From assembly GCA_018436595.1 (NCBI GenBank), contig JAHDLC010000028.1:1-41425 (forward strand): 41,425 nt of DNA, read 5' to 3'. Of this stretch, positions 41,325 to 41,425 are shown in pieces. The stretch's first letter is position 1. Every line of letters starts with the position of its first letter. The notes beneath the pieces are model-generated. The model was given only the letters and a program-made list of their open reading frames with translations, was not told the DNA's origin and searched no databases. The stretch is from Synergistaceae bacterium. GTDB lineage: Bacteria; Synergistota; Synergistia; Synergistales; Aminobacteriaceae. The position numbers and the translations under genes are program-made.

Positions 41325-41425
41325 ATGGCAAGCATCGTCTTCCAGAAGGACAAACGCTCCGGGATCACCTACGCCTATGAATCGGTCTCCTACTGGGACA
41401 AGGAAAAAAAGCAGTCACGGGCGAA
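41325..41425 (+). CDS. IS1634-like transposase, N-terminal fragment (cut by window edge)
   Basis: Thirty-three codons from the ATG at 41325, after GAGGGGGTGGGG, run to the window edge. The peptide is identical to the left-end fragment (MASIVFQKDKRSG, then SYWDKEKKQSRAK). The rest lies outside the window, so function cannot be judged. Confidence 0.8.
   Translation, partial: MASIVFQKDKRSGITYAYESVSYWDKEKKQSRA

Larger units (their letters stand above)
41189..41425 (+). mobile_element. IS1634-like insertion sequence, right copy, 5' end only
   Basis: This copy mirrors 1-237 as described for the left end, with its transposase running out of the window to the right. The outer 141 bases (41285-41425) are identical to the left copy. 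Differences begin at 41284 and continue at a few positions up to 41189. The two copies therefore face outward, with their 5' ends towards the window interior. Confidence 0.8.

Overview
This 41.4-kb window looks like one metagenome- or draft-assembly contig from an anaerobic, Gram-negative-type bacterium. A Synergistota lineage is my best guess, from the mix of a Firmicutes-type DUF1659/DUF2922/YvrJ gene set, a Wzx/Wzy polysaccharide locus and dense intergenic palindromic repeats; nothing in the window fixes the taxon. The two ends are inverted copies of the same IS1634-like transposase 5' region. The outermost 141 bases are identical in exact mirror image, so the contig probably ends where an assembly graph collapsed on a repeat.

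Region 1 (1-6.3 kb) is sparse. It holds the left IS end, a decayed HigB-like toxin gene, an FAD/NAD(P) disulfide-oxidoreductase family gene, a relBE-type toxin-antitoxin pair facing a small antitoxin-like gene, and long intergenic stretches filled with a dispersed palindromic repeat family (92-120 bp copies and a 43-bp tandem array). Embedded at 5.0-7.0 kb on the minus strand is a compact cassette: DUF1659, DUF2922, YvrJ (holin-sized membrane peptide), M15-type peptidase, and a small sigma-70-family factor. It has its own consensus-like promoter and a terminator, and resembles a lysis, export or signalling module.

Region 2 (7.2-17.9 kb, plus strand) is the first half of a surface polysaccharide locus. 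It starts with a Wzz-like chain-length protein, then a full UDP-diacetylbacillosamine pathway and its phosphoglycosyl transferase (PglF-, PglC-, PglD- and PglE-like). Two GT4 glycosyltransferases, a predicted exported D-glucuronyl C5-epimerase-like protein and a Wzy-like polymerase follow. By eye the DNA becomes much more AT-rich after about 13.2 kb.

Region 3 (17.98-20.5 kb) is a nested insertion-sequence knot (an IS4-family transposase with an IS3-family element inserted 10 bp upstream of its start codon) between the two convergent polysaccharide blocks.

Region 4 (20.56-39.67 kb, minus strand) is the second half. Read 5' to 3' it encodes a WbpD-like acetyltransferase, a nucleotide-sugar dehydrogenase, a DNA-binding AlbA_2/ATPase-type regulator with a 12-bp tandem repeat, a Gfo/Idh/MocA oxidoreductase and a GT2. 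Next come a methyltransferase broken at a ten-base C tract, an asparagine-synthase-like amidotransferase, a polysaccharide-deacetylase-like protein, a second methyltransferase, an unrecognised probable alpha/alpha-toroid protein, an aminotransferase and a formyltransferase-like protein. It ends with an EamA-like small transporter, a large GT-C-like membrane protein, a UDP-sugar 2-epimerase and a Wzx-like flippase. Most genes overlap by 1-23 nt. The two clear promoters (39.65 and 23.19 kb) have the same architecture, with a shared near-palindrome over the -10 box.

Region 5 (39.7-41.4 kb) is a complete ISNCY/IS1202-like element followed by the right IS1634-like end. Together the genes predict a Wzx/Wzy-assembled polymer started on diacetylbacillosamine and carrying amino-, amidated or N-acylated uronic acids. 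Epimerisation of glucuronate after polymerisation and phase-variable methylation are plausible additions.
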